DNA from: Pseudoxanthomonas taiwanensis
Lineage (GTDB): Bacteria; Pseudomonadota; Gammaproteobacteria; Xanthomonadales; Xanthomonadaceae
NCBI RefSeq assembly: GCF_010093135.1
Contig: NZ_PDWK01000016.1
Location: forward strand, 1-49,002
DNA: 49,002 nt
Direction of reading: 5' to 3'
The position numbers and the translations under genes are program-made. Shown piece after piece: positions 7,573 to 17,600 of this stretch. Every line of letters begins with the position of its first letter. Within the stretch, counting starts at the first letter, position 1. The notes under the pieces are model-generated. The model ran no database searches. It was not told the DNA's origin and worked only from the letters and a program-made list of their open reading frames with translations.

Positions 7573-10500
7573 TCAGCCCAGTGCGGCCAGCTGGCCGAGC
7601 TTCTGCACCGCCACCGACAGGGTCGGATAGTCCAGCGTCTTCTGCGCCGACAGGTCGGCCAGCATGCGCAGGGTGAAGCGCAGGACCGGGTCCTCGCGCT
7701 CCAGCCACATCCGCACCTTGCCGTCGGCGTCGCCGGCCGGCTGCGCCATGGCCTGGCCGGCCAGGACGCGGTGGTGGTTGGCCAGCTCGTCGCGCAGCAC
7801 GCCGCGGGCGACCGCGTGCCAGCGGCCGTCCACCGCCAGCGCGTCGATCTGCTCGTACAGCCACGGCAGGCGCAGGGCCTCGCCCAGGCGGAAGTGCACG
7901 CGCGAGACGTCCACCGGCTTGAGCTTGCGCTCGCGGGCCAGTTCGATGATGTCGAAGGCGCGCTCAAGGTACGGCAGCTCGGCCAGCTGCTGGGCCAGCA
8001 CCGGCGGCATGCCCTTGTCCTTCCACTCGCGCAGCGCGGCCTCGTAGGTCGGGCGCTGCGAGTCGGGCAGCACGCCGGAGGCCTGGCGGATGTCGTTGAA
8101 CGCGTCGTGGTACCGCTCCACCGCCGCGGCGATGCTCGGCACCGGGCCGGGACGGTTGAGCAGCCAGCGCACGAACGAGCGCTGCAGGTGCCAGATGACC
8201 TGCAGGGCGTCGATCTGCGCCGACTCGGCCACCTTGCCGTCCAGCGCGTCGATCTGCGCCCACAGGTCGCGGGCGCCCAGCACCTCGCGGCTGATGGTGT
8301 AGGCCTTGGCCACCTCGGCCGGGCTGCGGCCGGTGTCCTCCTGCATGCGCAGCAGGAAGGTCGCGCCCATCCGGTTGATGGTCTGGTTGGTCACCGCCGT
8401 GGCGATGATCTCGCGCTTCAGGCGGTGCTTCTCCATCAGCGGCGCGAACTTCTTCTGCAGGGGCTGCGGGAAGTAGCGCTGCAGCTCCTTGGACAGGTAC
8501 GGATCCTCCGGGATGTCCGAGTCCAGCAGCTGCTTGAAGGCCACCAGCTTGGCGTAGGACAGCAGCACCGCCAGCTCCGGCCGGGTCAGGCCCTGGCCGC
8601 GGGCCTTGCGCGCGGCCAGCTCGGCGTCGGACGGCAGGAACTCGATCTGCCGGTCGAGCAGGCCCTGCTCCTCCAGGGTGCGGATGAAGTGCTGCTTGGA
8701 GCCCAGGCGGCGCACGCTCATGCGCTCCATCAGGCTCAGCGCCTGGTTCTGGCGGTAGTTGTCCAGCAGCACCAGGCGGGCGACCTCGTCGGTCATCGAG
8801 GCCAGCAGCCTGTTGCGGGCCGGCATGGTCAGCTGGCCGCTGCGCACCGCGTCGTTGAGCAGGATCTTGATGTTCACCTCGTGGTCGGAGGTGTCCACGC
8901 CCGCCGAGTTGTCGATGAAGTCGGTGTTCAGCAGCACCCCGTGCTGGGCGGCCTCGATGCGGCCCAGCTGGGTGAAGCCGAGGTTGCCGCCCTCGCCCAC
9001 CACCTTGCAGCGCAGGTCGCGGCCGTCCACGCGCAGGGCGTTGTTGGCGCGGTCACCGACGTCGGCGTTGCTCTCGGTGCTGGCCTTGACGTAGGTGCCG
9101 ATGCCGCCGTTCCACAGCAGGTCCACCGGCGCCTTGAGGATGGCGCTGATCAGCTCGGTCGGCGCCAGCGACCTGACCTCGGCCGGCAGGCCCAGGGCCT
9201 CGCGCACCTCGGGGGTGATGGTGATGGACTTGACCGAGCGCGGGTACACGCCGCCGCCCTTGCTGATCAGCTTGGGATCGTAGTCGGCCCAGCTGGAGCG
9301 CGGCAGGGCGAACAGGCGCTTGCGCTCCTCGTAGGAGCGGGCCGCGTCCGGGTTCGGGTCCAGGAAGATGTGGCGGTGGTCGAACGCGGCGACCAGGCGG
9401 ATGTGCTTGGACAGCAGCATGCCGTTGCCGAACACGTCGCCGGACATGTCGCCGATGCCGACGCAGGTGAAGTCCTCGCTCTGGCAGTCGCGGCCCAGGG
9501 CGCGGAAGTGGCGCTTGACCGACTCCCAGGCGCCGCGGGCGGTGATGCCCATGCCCTTGTGGTCGTAGCCGACCGAACCGCCGGAGGCGAAGGCGTCGCC
9601 CAGCCAGAAGCCGTGGGCGATGGCCAGCTCGTTGGCGATGTCGGAGAACGTGGCCGTGCCCTTGTCGGCGGCCACCACCAGGTACGGGTCGTCGCCGTCG
9701 TGGCGGACGACGTCGCGCGGCGGCACGATTCTGCCGTCGACGATGTTGTCGGTGACGTCCAGCAGCGCCTGGATGAACAGGCGGTAGCAGGCGACGCCCT
9801 CGGCCAGCACGGCGTCACGGTCGCCGGAGACCGGCGGCTGCTTGACGTAGAAGCCGCCCTTGGCGCCTTCCGGCACGATCACGGTGTTCTTGACCATCTG
9901 CGCCTTGACCAGGCCCAGGACCTCGGTGCGGAAGTCCTCGCGGCGGTCGGACCAGCGCAGGCCGCCGCGCGCCACCGGGCCGAAGCGCAGGTGCACGCCC
10001 TCCACGCGCGGGCCGTAGACGAAGATCTCGCGGTACGGGCGCGGCTTGGGCAGGTCGGGCACCTTGGCCGAGTCGAACTTGAAGGCGATGGTCGGCGCCG
10101 GGCGGCCGTTGGCCTTGACCTGGAAGTAACTGGTGCGCAGCGTGGCCATGATCACGCCGATGAAGGCGCGCAGGATGCGGTCGTCGTCCAGGCTCTCGAC
10201 GCGGTCCAGCAGCTTCAGCAGGGCCTCATGGATGGCCTGCTCCTGGGTGGCGCGGTCGCCGGCGCGGGCGGCCACCACCTCCTGCAGCACGCGCACCACG
10301 CCCTCGTCGTTGCCCCCCAGGGCCAGGGCGCGCAGGCGGGATTCCAGCTGCGCCTGCGCCTCGCGCACCTGCGCCGCCGACTGGCGGGCCAGCGCGGGGT
10401 CGAAGCGGGCCTGGAACAGCTCCACCAGCAGACGGGCCAGCAGCGGATAGCGGGCCATGGTCTGCTCGACCGCGCCCTGCGAGAACGGCACGCCGGTCTG

Positions 10501-12690
10501 CAGCAGGTACTTCCAGTAGCCGCGCAGCAGCGCCACCTGGCGCCACTCCAGGCCGGCGGCCAGGACCAGGCGGTTGAGGCCGTCGTTCTCGGCCTCGCCG
10601 GACCAGATCGCGGCGAAGGCGCGCTCGAACACCGGCGCCAGGGCGGCCACGTCGCCGCCGGTGCTGCGCTCGACCTCGAAGTCCTGGATGTAGATCGGCT
10701 GGCTGCTGCCGTCGGGCAGGCTGGCCTGCAGGCGGTACGGGTGCTCGGAGATCACCCGCAGGCCCATGTTCTCCATCAGCGGCAGCACGTCCGACAGCGG
10801 GATGTCGTCGTGCTGGCGGTACAGCTTCAGGCGCAGGCCGCTGGTGCCCTCGCGGGCCACCGCCTGCAGGCTCAGGCGCAGGTCCTCGGGGCCGGCCAGC
10901 GCGGCCAGCTGCTCGACGTCGTTGGCGGCCAGCTCGGGCGAGACGTCCTCGATGTAGCCGGCCGGCAGGGCGCGGCCGTAGACGTTGGCCAGGCGCAGGC
11001 CCTCGGCCTCGCCGTGGCGGGAGATCAACAGCTCGCGCAGGTCGTCCTGCCAGTTGCGCAGCAGGTGGGCCAGGCGCTGCTCCATGGCGGCGATGTCGGC
11101 CTCTGGCACCTGGCCCCCGCGCGGGCGCACGATCAGGTGCAGCTGGGCCAGCGGCGACTCGCCCAGGACCACGGCCGAGTCCACGTGCTCGCCGTCCAGG
11201 GCCTCGCGCAGCATCGACTCCACGCGCAGGCGCACGTCGGTGTTGAAGCGCTCGCGCGGGATGTAGACCAGCGCCGAGAAGAAGCGGCCGTAGCGGTCAC
11301 GGCGCAGGAACAGGCGGCTGCGCACCCGCTCCTGCAGGCTCAGCACGCCCATCGCGGTGCGGTACAGCTCCTCCTCGGTGGCCTGGAACAGCTCCTCGCG
11401 CGGCAGGGTCTCCAGGATGTGGCGCAGGGCCTTGCCGCTGTGGCTGTTCGGAGCCAGGCCGGAGCGGCGCATGACGTACTCGTAGCGCTCGCGCACCAGC
11501 GGGATTTCCCACGGGCGGCGGTTGTAGGCGCTGGAGGTGTACAGGCCCAGGAAGCGCTGCTCGCCGACGATGCGGCCCCTGGCGTCGAACTCCAGGACGC
11601 CGATGTAGTCCATGTAGCCCTTGCGGTGCAGGCGCGAGCGGGCGTTGGTCTTGGTCAGGATCAGCGGCTCGCTGAAGCCGGCCTGGTTCAGGCCGTGCGC
11701 GGCCAGGGTGCGGACCGGGCGCGGCGCCGAGCGGTCCTTGCCGCGCATCAGGCCCAGGCCCGAGCCCTCCACCGGCGCCAGCACGTCCTCGCCGCCCTGG
11801 CGCTCGACGCGGTACTCGCGGTAGCCGAACAGGATGAAGTGGTCGGCGGCGGCCCAGCGCAGGAACTCCTGGGCCTCGCGGCGGGCGGCGTCGCTGACCG
11901 ACTCCGGCATGCGGCGGGTGGCCAGGTCGTCGGCCAGGGTCTGCATGCGGTCGCGCATCAGGCCCCAGTCGGCCACCACCACGCGCACCTCCTCCAGGGT
12001 CTGGCGGATGCGCTGCTCGATCCGTTCCATCGCCTCCGGCGGCTGGCGGTCGATCTCCAGCAGCATCAGCGACTCGGCCTTGCCCTGGCCCACCTCGACC
12101 AGCTTGCCGGCGCGGTCGCGCTCCAGGCGCACCAGCGGGTGGCCGAGCACGTGCACGCCCACGCCCATCTCGGACAGGGCCATGCTCACCGAGTCCACCA
12201 GGAACGGCATGTCGTCGTTGACGATCTGCAGCACGGTGTACTGCGACTCCCAGCCGTTGCGGGCCCGGGTCGGGTTGATCACCCGCACGTTGGCGGTGCC
12301 GGGCTTGCGCTTGCGGGCGAACTCGAGCATGTCCAGGCCGATCGCGGCCCAGGTCTCGGGCGCGTGGTACGGGTACTCGTCGGCCTCCATGCGCATGTAG
12401 AAGGCGGCCAGGAACTCGCGCAGCTCGGCGTGGCGCGCGGCCGGCACGAGCTTGCGCGCGGCGGCGAAGATCGGCTCCAGCGAGAAGGTCGCGGCCTGGG
12501 CGGCGGGCGCCGCGGCGGTCGTGGCCTGGGGAGCGGTGTTGGCCGGCCTTGCGGTCCTGGCGGCCTTGTCGGGCTTGGCGGCCTTGTCGGGCTTGGCCGC
12601 CTTGCCGCGCGCGGCGGTGCCGACGGCGGGTTTGGCCACGGAACGGGACGCACGCTTGGCGGCCTTCGCCGCCGGACGCTTGGAATTCAT
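7573..12690 (-). CDS. NAD-specific glutamate dehydrogenase, large (180 kDa) class
   Basis: Oxidises glutamate to 2-oxoglutarate with NAD. At 1705 residues it belongs to the very large bacterial GDH class (Bac_GDH, about 1,600 residues), known from Pseudomonas, Streptomyces and xanthomonads. The catalytic region is recognisable near residues 800-1100, with GGLRWSDRREDFRTEVLGLV, PEGAKGGFYVKQPP, GSVGYDHKGMGITARGAWE and GDMSGDVFGNGMLLS; long regulatory regions lie on either side. The first 75 residues are an unusual basic, low-complexity tail with KAAKPDKAAKPDKAA repeats, before the family-like sequence starts at about FSLEPIFAAARKLVP. The ATG at 12690 has only a weak ribosome-binding site, so a later start is possible but none is obvious. 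The gene is divergent from the tetR gene. Confidence 0.95.
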   Translation of the reverse strand: MNSKRPAAKAAKRASRSVAKPAVGTAARGKAAKPDKAAKPDKAARTARPANTAPQATTAAAPAAQAATFSLEPIFAAARKLVPAARHAELREFLAAFYMRMEADEYPYHAPETWAAIGLDMLEFARKRKPGTANVRVINPTRARNGWESQYTVLQIVNDDMPFLVDSVSMALSEMGVGVHVLGHPLVRLERDRAGKLVEVGQGKAESLMLLEIDRQPPEAMERIEQRIRQTLEEVRVVVADWGLMRDRMQTLADDLATRRMPESVSDAARREAQEFLRWAAADHFILFGYREYRVERQGGEDVLAPVEGSGLGLMRGKDRSAPRPVRTLAAHGLNQAGFSEPLILTKTNARSRLHRKGYMDYIGVLEFDARGRIVGEQRFLGLYTSSAYNRRPWEIPLVRERYEYVMRRSGLAPNSHSGKALRHILETLPREELFQATEEELYRTAMGVLSLQERVRSRLFLRRDRYGRFFSALVYIPRERFNTDVRLRVESMLREALDGEHVDSAVVLGESPLAQLHLIVRPRGGQVPEADIAAMEQRLAHLLRNWQDDLRELLISRHGEAEGLRLANVYGRALPAGYIEDVSPELAANDVEQLAALAGPEDLRLSLQAVAREGTSGLRLKLYRQHDDIPLSDVLPLMENMGLRVISEHPYRLQASLPDGSSQPIYIQDFEVERSTGGDVAALAPVFERAFAAIWSGEAENDGLNRLVLAAGLEWRQVALLRGYWKYLLQTGVPFSQGAVEQTMARYPLLARLLVELFQARFDPALARQSAAQVREAQAQLESRLRALALGGNDEGVVRVLQEVVAARAGDRATQEQAIHEALLKLLDRVESLDDDRILRAFIGVIMATLRTSYFQVKANGRPAPTIAFKFDSAKVPDLPKPRPYREIFVYGPRVEGVHLRFGPVARGGLRWSDRREDFRTEVLGLVKAQMVKNTVIVPEGAKGGFYVKQPPVSGDRDAVLAEGVACYRLFIQALLDVTDNIVDGRIVPPRDVVRHDGDDPYLVVAADKGTATFSDIANELAIAHGFWLGDAFASGGSVGYDHKGMGITARGAWESVKRHFRALGRDCQSEDFTCVGIGDMSGDVFGNGMLLSKHIRLVAAFDHRHIFLDPNPDAARSYEERKRLFALPRSSWADYDPKLISKGGGVYPRSVKSITITPEVREALGLPAEVRSLAPTELISAILKAPVDLLWNGGIGTYVKASTESNADVGDRANNALRVDGRDLRCKVVGEGGNLGFTQLGRIEAAQHGVLLNTDFIDNSAGVDTSDHEVNIKILLNDAVRSGQLTMPARNRLLASMTDEVARLVLLDNYRQNQALSLMERMSVRRLGSKQHFIRTLEEQGLLDRQIEFLPSDAELAARKARGQGLTRPELAVLLSYAKLVAFKQLLDSDIPEDPYLSKELQRYFPQPLQKKFAPLMEKHRLKREIIATAVTNQTINRMGATFLLRMQEDTGRSPAEVAKAYTISREVLGARDLWAQIDALDGKVAESAQIDALQVIWHLQRSFVRWLLNRPGPVPSIAAAVERYHDAFNDIRQASGVLPDSQRPTYEAALREWKDKGMPPVLAQQLAELPYLERAFDIIELARERKLKPVDVSRVHFRLGEALRLPWLYEQIDALAVDGRWHAVARGVLRDELANHHRVLAGQAMAQPAGDADGKVRMWLEREDPVLRFTLRMLADLSAQKTLDYPTLSVAVQKLGQLAALG

Positions 12691-12786
12691 GGGAATCGCT
12701 TCACCTGAGGTTGGGAAGTTCAGCGGTGCGCGGATTGTAGCCCCCGCCGTCGCGCTTGCCTTGACGCAAAGCGCAAAAAAGCGCCC

Positions 12787-12819
12787 TTTTCATTTAGTGA
12801 ACTGGACGGTATAGTCCAG
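12787..12819 (+). promoter_or_regulatory. tetR promoter with overlapping operator; leaderless start
   Basis: A -10 hexamer TATAGT (12810-12815) lies 17 bases after a weak -35 TTTTCA (12787-12792). It sits inside a perfect inverted repeat, CTGGAC N6 GTCCAG (12802-12819). A dyad over the -10 is the usual position for an autorepressing TetR operator. Transcription would be expected to start at about 12822-12824, on or next to the tetR ATG at 12824, and no ribosome-binding site is present, so the message is probably leaderless. Confidence 0.6.
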
Positions 12820-12823
12820 CCCG

Positions 12824-13447
12824 ATGGATCCCGCCCACAGCGAGCGCCCGGCCGACGACGACCGCCACCGCCAGGTGTGCGATGCCGTGCGCGCGCTCAT
12901 CGCCGAGCAGGGATTGCAGATCAGCATGGATGCCGTCGCCGCGCGCGTCGGCTGCTCGAAGCAGACACTGTACGCCCACTACGGCTCCAAGCGCGCCCTG
13001 CTGCTGCGCGTGGTGTCCGAGAGCCTGGCCACCGCGCGCCTGCCGCCGGTACCCACCGCCGACACCCTGCAGGCCAGCCTGGTGGCCTTCGCCGAGGAGC
13101 ACCTGGCACGCCTGGCCGAGCCGGCCGCGGTGGGGGCCGCCCGGCTGGTCAGCGCCCAGGCCCTGGAGTACCCGGAGGACATTGCCGCCCTCTACGAGGG
13201 CTGTGTTGGTACCCTGCAGGCCTGCCTGGCCGGATGGCTGCAGCAGGCCATGCGCCGTGGCCTGTTACGGCATGACGATCCGCACTTCGCCGCAGAGCTG
13301 CTTCTGGGCATGATCGTCGGCCTCGATTTCGACCGGCAGCGGCACCTGGTGCCGCACCGGGCGTCGCCGGAGGCGCGCAGCCAGTGGGCGCAGTTCGCCA
13401 TCGACGCGTTCCTGCGCGCCTTCGCCCCACCCAGCCCGCTTTCCTGA
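12824..13447 (+). CDS. TetR/AcrR-family transcriptional regulator of the RND pump
   Basis: 207-residue TetR-type repressor. The N-terminal helix-turn-helix is clear (MDAVAARVGCSKQTLYAHYG, residues about 35-54). The C-terminal ligand-binding region resembles the AcrR_C group, with an LLGMIVGLDF block and a hydrophobic helical end. It is transcribed ahead of and in the same direction as the periplasmic adaptor and RND pump, with 37 bases between, so it most likely represses the whole unit and itself through the dyad at 12802-12819. The start codon has no ribosome-binding site, which suits a leaderless transcript. The inducer is unknown. Confidence 0.93.
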   Translation: MDPAHSERPADDDRHRQVCDAVRALIAEQGLQISMDAVAARVGCSKQTLYAHYGSKRALLLRVVSESLATARLPPVPTADTLQASLVAFAEEHLARLAEPAAVGAARLVSAQALEYPEDIAALYEGCVGTLQACLAGWLQQAMRRGLLRHDDPHFAAELLLGMIVGLDFDRQRHLVPHRASPEARSQWAQFAIDAFLRAFAPPSPLS

Positions 13448-13484
13448 ACACATTCCAACGTTGACCTCATCCCCCGGAGTGACC

Positions 13485-14648
13485 ATGACCCGCTTCCGCT
13501 CCCTGCTCCTGGCCAGTTGCTGCCTGCTGGCCCTGGCCTCCTGCAAGGAAGAACAGACCGCCGCCCCGCCGCCGCCCGAGGTGGCCGTGGTCGAGGCCAA
13601 GCCCCAGACCGTGCCGCTGGAGCGCGAACTGGTCGGCCGCCTGTCCCCGTACCGCAGCGCCGACGTGCGGGCCCGCGTGGCCGGCGTGCTGATCGAGCGC
13701 GCCTATGCCGAAGGCAGCGACGTGAAGGAGGGCCAGGTCCTGTTCCGGATCGACCCGGCGCCGCTGCTGGCCACCCTCAACCAGGCCCGCGCGCAGCTGG
13801 CCCAGGCCGAGGCCACCTACGCCAACGCCCGGACCCTGGCCGAGCGCGCCCGCCAGCTGGCCCCGCAGAAGTTCGTCTCGCAGAACGACCTGGACAACGC
13901 CGAGTCGGCCGAGCGCACCGCCGCCGCCGCGGTCGAGGCCGCCCGCGCGGCCGTGCGCACCGCCGAGATCAACCTGGGCTACGCCAACGTCACCGCGCCG
14001 ATCTCCGGCCGCGCCAGCAAGCAGCGCGTGACCGAGGGCGCCCTGGTCGGCCAGGGCGAGGCCACCCTGCTGACCACGGTGGACCAGCTCGACCCGCTGT
14101 ACGCCAACTTCTCGATCAGCGCCAACGAGCTGGCCAGCCTGCGCAGCGCCGCCAACGTCGAGCTGGCCGGCACCGGCCAGGCCACCGTGCAGGTGGTGCT
14201 GCCGGACGGCACGCCCTACGGCGAACCGGGCGTGCTGGACTTCTCCGACGCCGTGGTGGACCCGTCCACCGGCTCGGTCTCGCTGCGCGCGCGCATCCCC
14301 AACCCGGACCTGAGCCTGCTGCCGGGCAGCTTCGTCACCCTCAAGGCCAACCTCGGTCAGCAGCGCGACGCCTTCCTGGTGCCCCAGGCGGCGATCCTGC
14401 GCGACGCGCGCGGCGCCTACGCCCTGGTGGTCGGCGGCGACGGCAACGTCGTGCGCAAGGACGTGACCCTGGGCGGCACCCGCGACGGCAGCTGGCTGGT
14501 GACCGCCGGCCTGGCCGCCGGCGACCAGGTGATCGTCGCCGGCGTGCAGAAGGTGCGCGAGGGCGCCCCGGCCAAGGCGGTGCCGTGGCAGCCGGATGCC
14601 GGCAAGGCCCAGGCGCCGGCCGCCGCCGCGGCCGCGCCGGCCAAGTGA
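13485..14648 (+). CDS. RND efflux periplasmic adaptor lipoprotein (AcrA/MexA type)
   Basis: Membrane fusion protein that links an inner-membrane RND pump to an outer-membrane channel. It has a lipoprotein signal peptide (LLALASC with the modified Cys at residue 20), a lipoyl/barrel region starting at VRARVAGVLIERAYAEG, a helical hairpin rich in Ala/Gln/Arg (about residues 100-165), and the adaptor motif INLGYANVTAPISGRASK. The length of 387 residues is normal. The ATG at 13485 follows GGAG at 13476-13479; an in-frame TTG at 13461 is less likely. It lies 36 bases before the pump gene. Confidence 0.95.
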   Translation: MTRFRSLLLASCCLLALASCKEEQTAAPPPPEVAVVEAKPQTVPLERELVGRLSPYRSADVRARVAGVLIERAYAEGSDVKEGQVLFRIDPAPLLATLNQARAQLAQAEATYANARTLAERARQLAPQKFVSQNDLDNAESAERTAAAAVEAARAAVRTAEINLGYANVTAPISGRASKQRVTEGALVGQGEATLLTTVDQLDPLYANFSISANELASLRSAANVELAGTGQATVQVVLPDGTPYGEPGVLDFSDAVVDPSTGSVSLRARIPNPDLSLLPGSFVTLKANLGQQRDAFLVPQAAILRDARGAYALVVGGDGNVVRKDVTLGGTRDGSWLVTAGLAAGDQVIVAGVQKVREGAPAKAVPWQPDAGKAQAPAAAAAAPAK

Positions 14649-14684
14649 CGGCACCCGAGCCGACGACCTGAAGGATCCTTCCCA

Positions 14685-17600
14685 ATGCCCAAGTTCTTCA
14701 TCCATCACCCGGTCTTCGCCTGGGTCGTGGCGATCCTGATCTCGCTCGCGGGCGTGATCTCCATCCTCGGGCTGGGCGTCGAGTCCTACCCGAACATCGC
14801 CCCGCCCCAGGTGACGGTCAACGCCACCTACCCCGGCGCCGACGCCGAGACGGTCGAGAAGGCGGTCACCCAGGTGATCGAGCAGCAGCTGACCGGCATC
14901 GACAACCTGCTGTACTTCAGCTCCTCGTCCAGCTCCACCGGCCGGGCGAGCATCACCCTCACCTTCCAGAGCGGCACCGACCCGGACATCGCCCAGGTGC
15001 AGGTGCAGAACAAGGTGGCCCTGGCCACCCCGCGCCTGCCCGCCGAGGTGGTCGACCAGGGCGTGGTCGTGGCCAAGGCCAACGCCGGCTTCCTGATGGT
15101 GGTGGCCCTGCGTTCGGAGAACCCGAACGTGGACCGCAACCAGCTAAACGACATCATCGGCTCGCGCGTGCTCGACCAGATCGCGCGCATCCCCGGCGTG
15201 GGCAGCGTGCAGCAGTTCGGCTCCGAGTACGCCATGAACATCTGGCTGAACCCGGAGAAGCTGCAGGGCTACGGCCTGTCCGCGACCCAGGTGCTGGCGG
15301 CCGTGCGCGGCCAGAACGTGCAGTTCGCCGCCGGCGCGATCGGCTCGGATCCGATGCCGCCGGGCCAGGGCTTCACCGCCACCGTCTCGGCCGAGGGCCG
15401 CTTCAGCAGCCCCGAGCAGTTCGGCGACATCATCCTGCGCGCCGACCGCGACGGCACCACCGTGCGCCTGAAGGACGTGGCCCGCATCGAGATGGGCGCG
15501 TCCGCCTACGGCTTCGACACCAAGTTCAACGGCCAGCCGACCGGCGCCTTCGCCGTGCAGCTGCTGCCGGGCGCCAACGCGCTGAACGTGGCCGAGGCCG
15601 TGCGCGCACGCATGGACGACCTGTCGGCCAGCTTCCCCCAGGGTGTGACCTGGTTCTCGCCCTACGACAGCACCACCTTCGTGAAGATCTCGATCAAGGA
15701 GGTCGTCCAGACCCTGGTCGAGGCCATCATCCTGGTGTTCCTGGTGATGCTGGTGTTCCTGCAGAACTTCCGGGCCACCATCATCCCCACCCTGGTGATC
15801 CCGGTGGCGCTGCTGGGCACCTTCGTCGGCCTGAGCATCATCGGCTTCACCATCAACCAGCTGACGCTGTTCGCCATGGTGCTGGCCATCGGCATCGTGG
15901 TGGACGACGCGATCGTGGTGATCGAGAACGTCGAGCGCATCATGGCCGAGGAGCGGCTGCCGCCGCTGGAGGCCACGGTCAAGGCGATGGAGCAGATCAC
16001 CGGCGCGGTGGTGGCCATCACCGTGGTCCTGGCCGCCGTGTTCATCCCCTCCGCCCTGCAGGGCGGCGCGGCCGGCGAGATCTACAAGCAGTTCGCCCTG
16101 ACCATCGCCATCGCCATGGCCTTCTCGGCCTTCCTGGCGCTGGGCTTCACCCCGGCGCTGTGCGCGACCATGCTCAAGCAGCACCCGCCGCACGGCGAGG
16201 AGGGCCACAAGAACGCGTTCTTCCGCCTGTTCGACCGCGTCTACGAGCGCGCCAGCCGCACCTACGTCGGCCACGTCGGCCGGGCCATCCGCCACGCCCC
16301 GCGCTGGATGGCGGTGTTCGCGGTGCTGGCGGTGCTGTGCGGCGTGCTGTTCACCCGCATGCCCGGCAGCTTCCTGCCCGAGGAGGACCAGGGCTACGCG
16401 CTGGCCATCGTGCAGCTGCCGCCGGGCGCCACCCTGCAGCGCACCAACGCGGTGTTCGACCAGGTGCGCGAGCGCCTGCAGCAGCTGGAGGGCTTCGACA
16501 GCATGATGCAGGTGGCCGGCTTCAGCTTCGTCGGCCAGGGCGAGAACGTGGGCATGGCGTTCATCCGCCTCAAGCACTGGGATGAGCGCAAGTCCACCAT
16601 CACCGAGTTCCTGCAGCAGGCCAACGGCGCCCTGTTCGGCATCAAGGAGGCCACCATCTTCGTGGTCAACCTGCCGACCGTGCAGGGCCTGGGCCAGTTC
16701 GGCGGCTTCGACATGTGGCTGCAGGACCGCGCAGGCGCCGGCCACGCCGCGCTGACCGAGGCCCGCAACATGCTGCTGGGCCAGGCGGCGCAGAACCCGG
16801 CGCTGACCGGCGTGCGCCCCAACACCCTGGAGGACGCCCCGCAGCTGCGCCTGAGCGTGGACCGCGTGCAGGCGCAGGCCATGGGCCTGTCGGTCAACGA
16901 CATCTACAGCGCGGTGCAGCTGATGCTGGCCCCGGTGTACGTCAACGACTTCTTCTACGAGGGCCGCATCAAGCGCGTGAACATGCGCGCCGACGCCCCG
17001 TACCGCACCGGCCCGGAGGCGCTGGCCAGCTTCTACACCCCCAGCAGCCAGCAGGCCGACGCCGACGGCAACCCGGCGATGATCCCGCTCAGCGCGGTCG
17101 TGGACCACGACCAGATCATCAGCCAGCCGCCGGCCCTGACCCGCTTCAACGGCTACTCGGCCGTGAACATCGTCGGCTCGCAGGCCCCGGGCTACAGCTC
17201 CGGCGAGGCCATGGCCGCGATGGAGCGGATCGTGACCGAGCAGCTGCCGGCCGGCTTCGGCTACGACTGGAGCGGCATGTCCTACCAGGAGATCCTGGCG
17301 GGCAACGCGGCCACCCTGCTGCTGGTGCTGTCCATCGTGGTGGTGTTCCTGTGCCTGGCGGCGCTGTACGAGAGCTGGTCCATCCCGGTGGCCGTGCTGC
17401 TGGTGGTGCCGCTGGGCGCGCTGGGCGCGGTGGTGTTCAGCATGCTGCGCGGCCTGCCCAACGACATCTTCTTCAAGATCGGCCTGATCACCATCATCGG
17501 CCTGGCCGCGAAGAACGCGATCCTGATCGTGGAGTTCGCGGTGCTGGAGCGCCAGCACGGCAAGACCCTGCACGACGCGGTGGTCGAGGCCGCGCGCCTG

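Noticed and set aside
6520-12708. 2,062-codon open frame on the plus strand
   Set aside because: It is the antisense of the glutamate dehydrogenase. It is full of His/Gln/Val/Leu repeats typical of a reverse frame in GC-rich DNA, and has no domain sequence.
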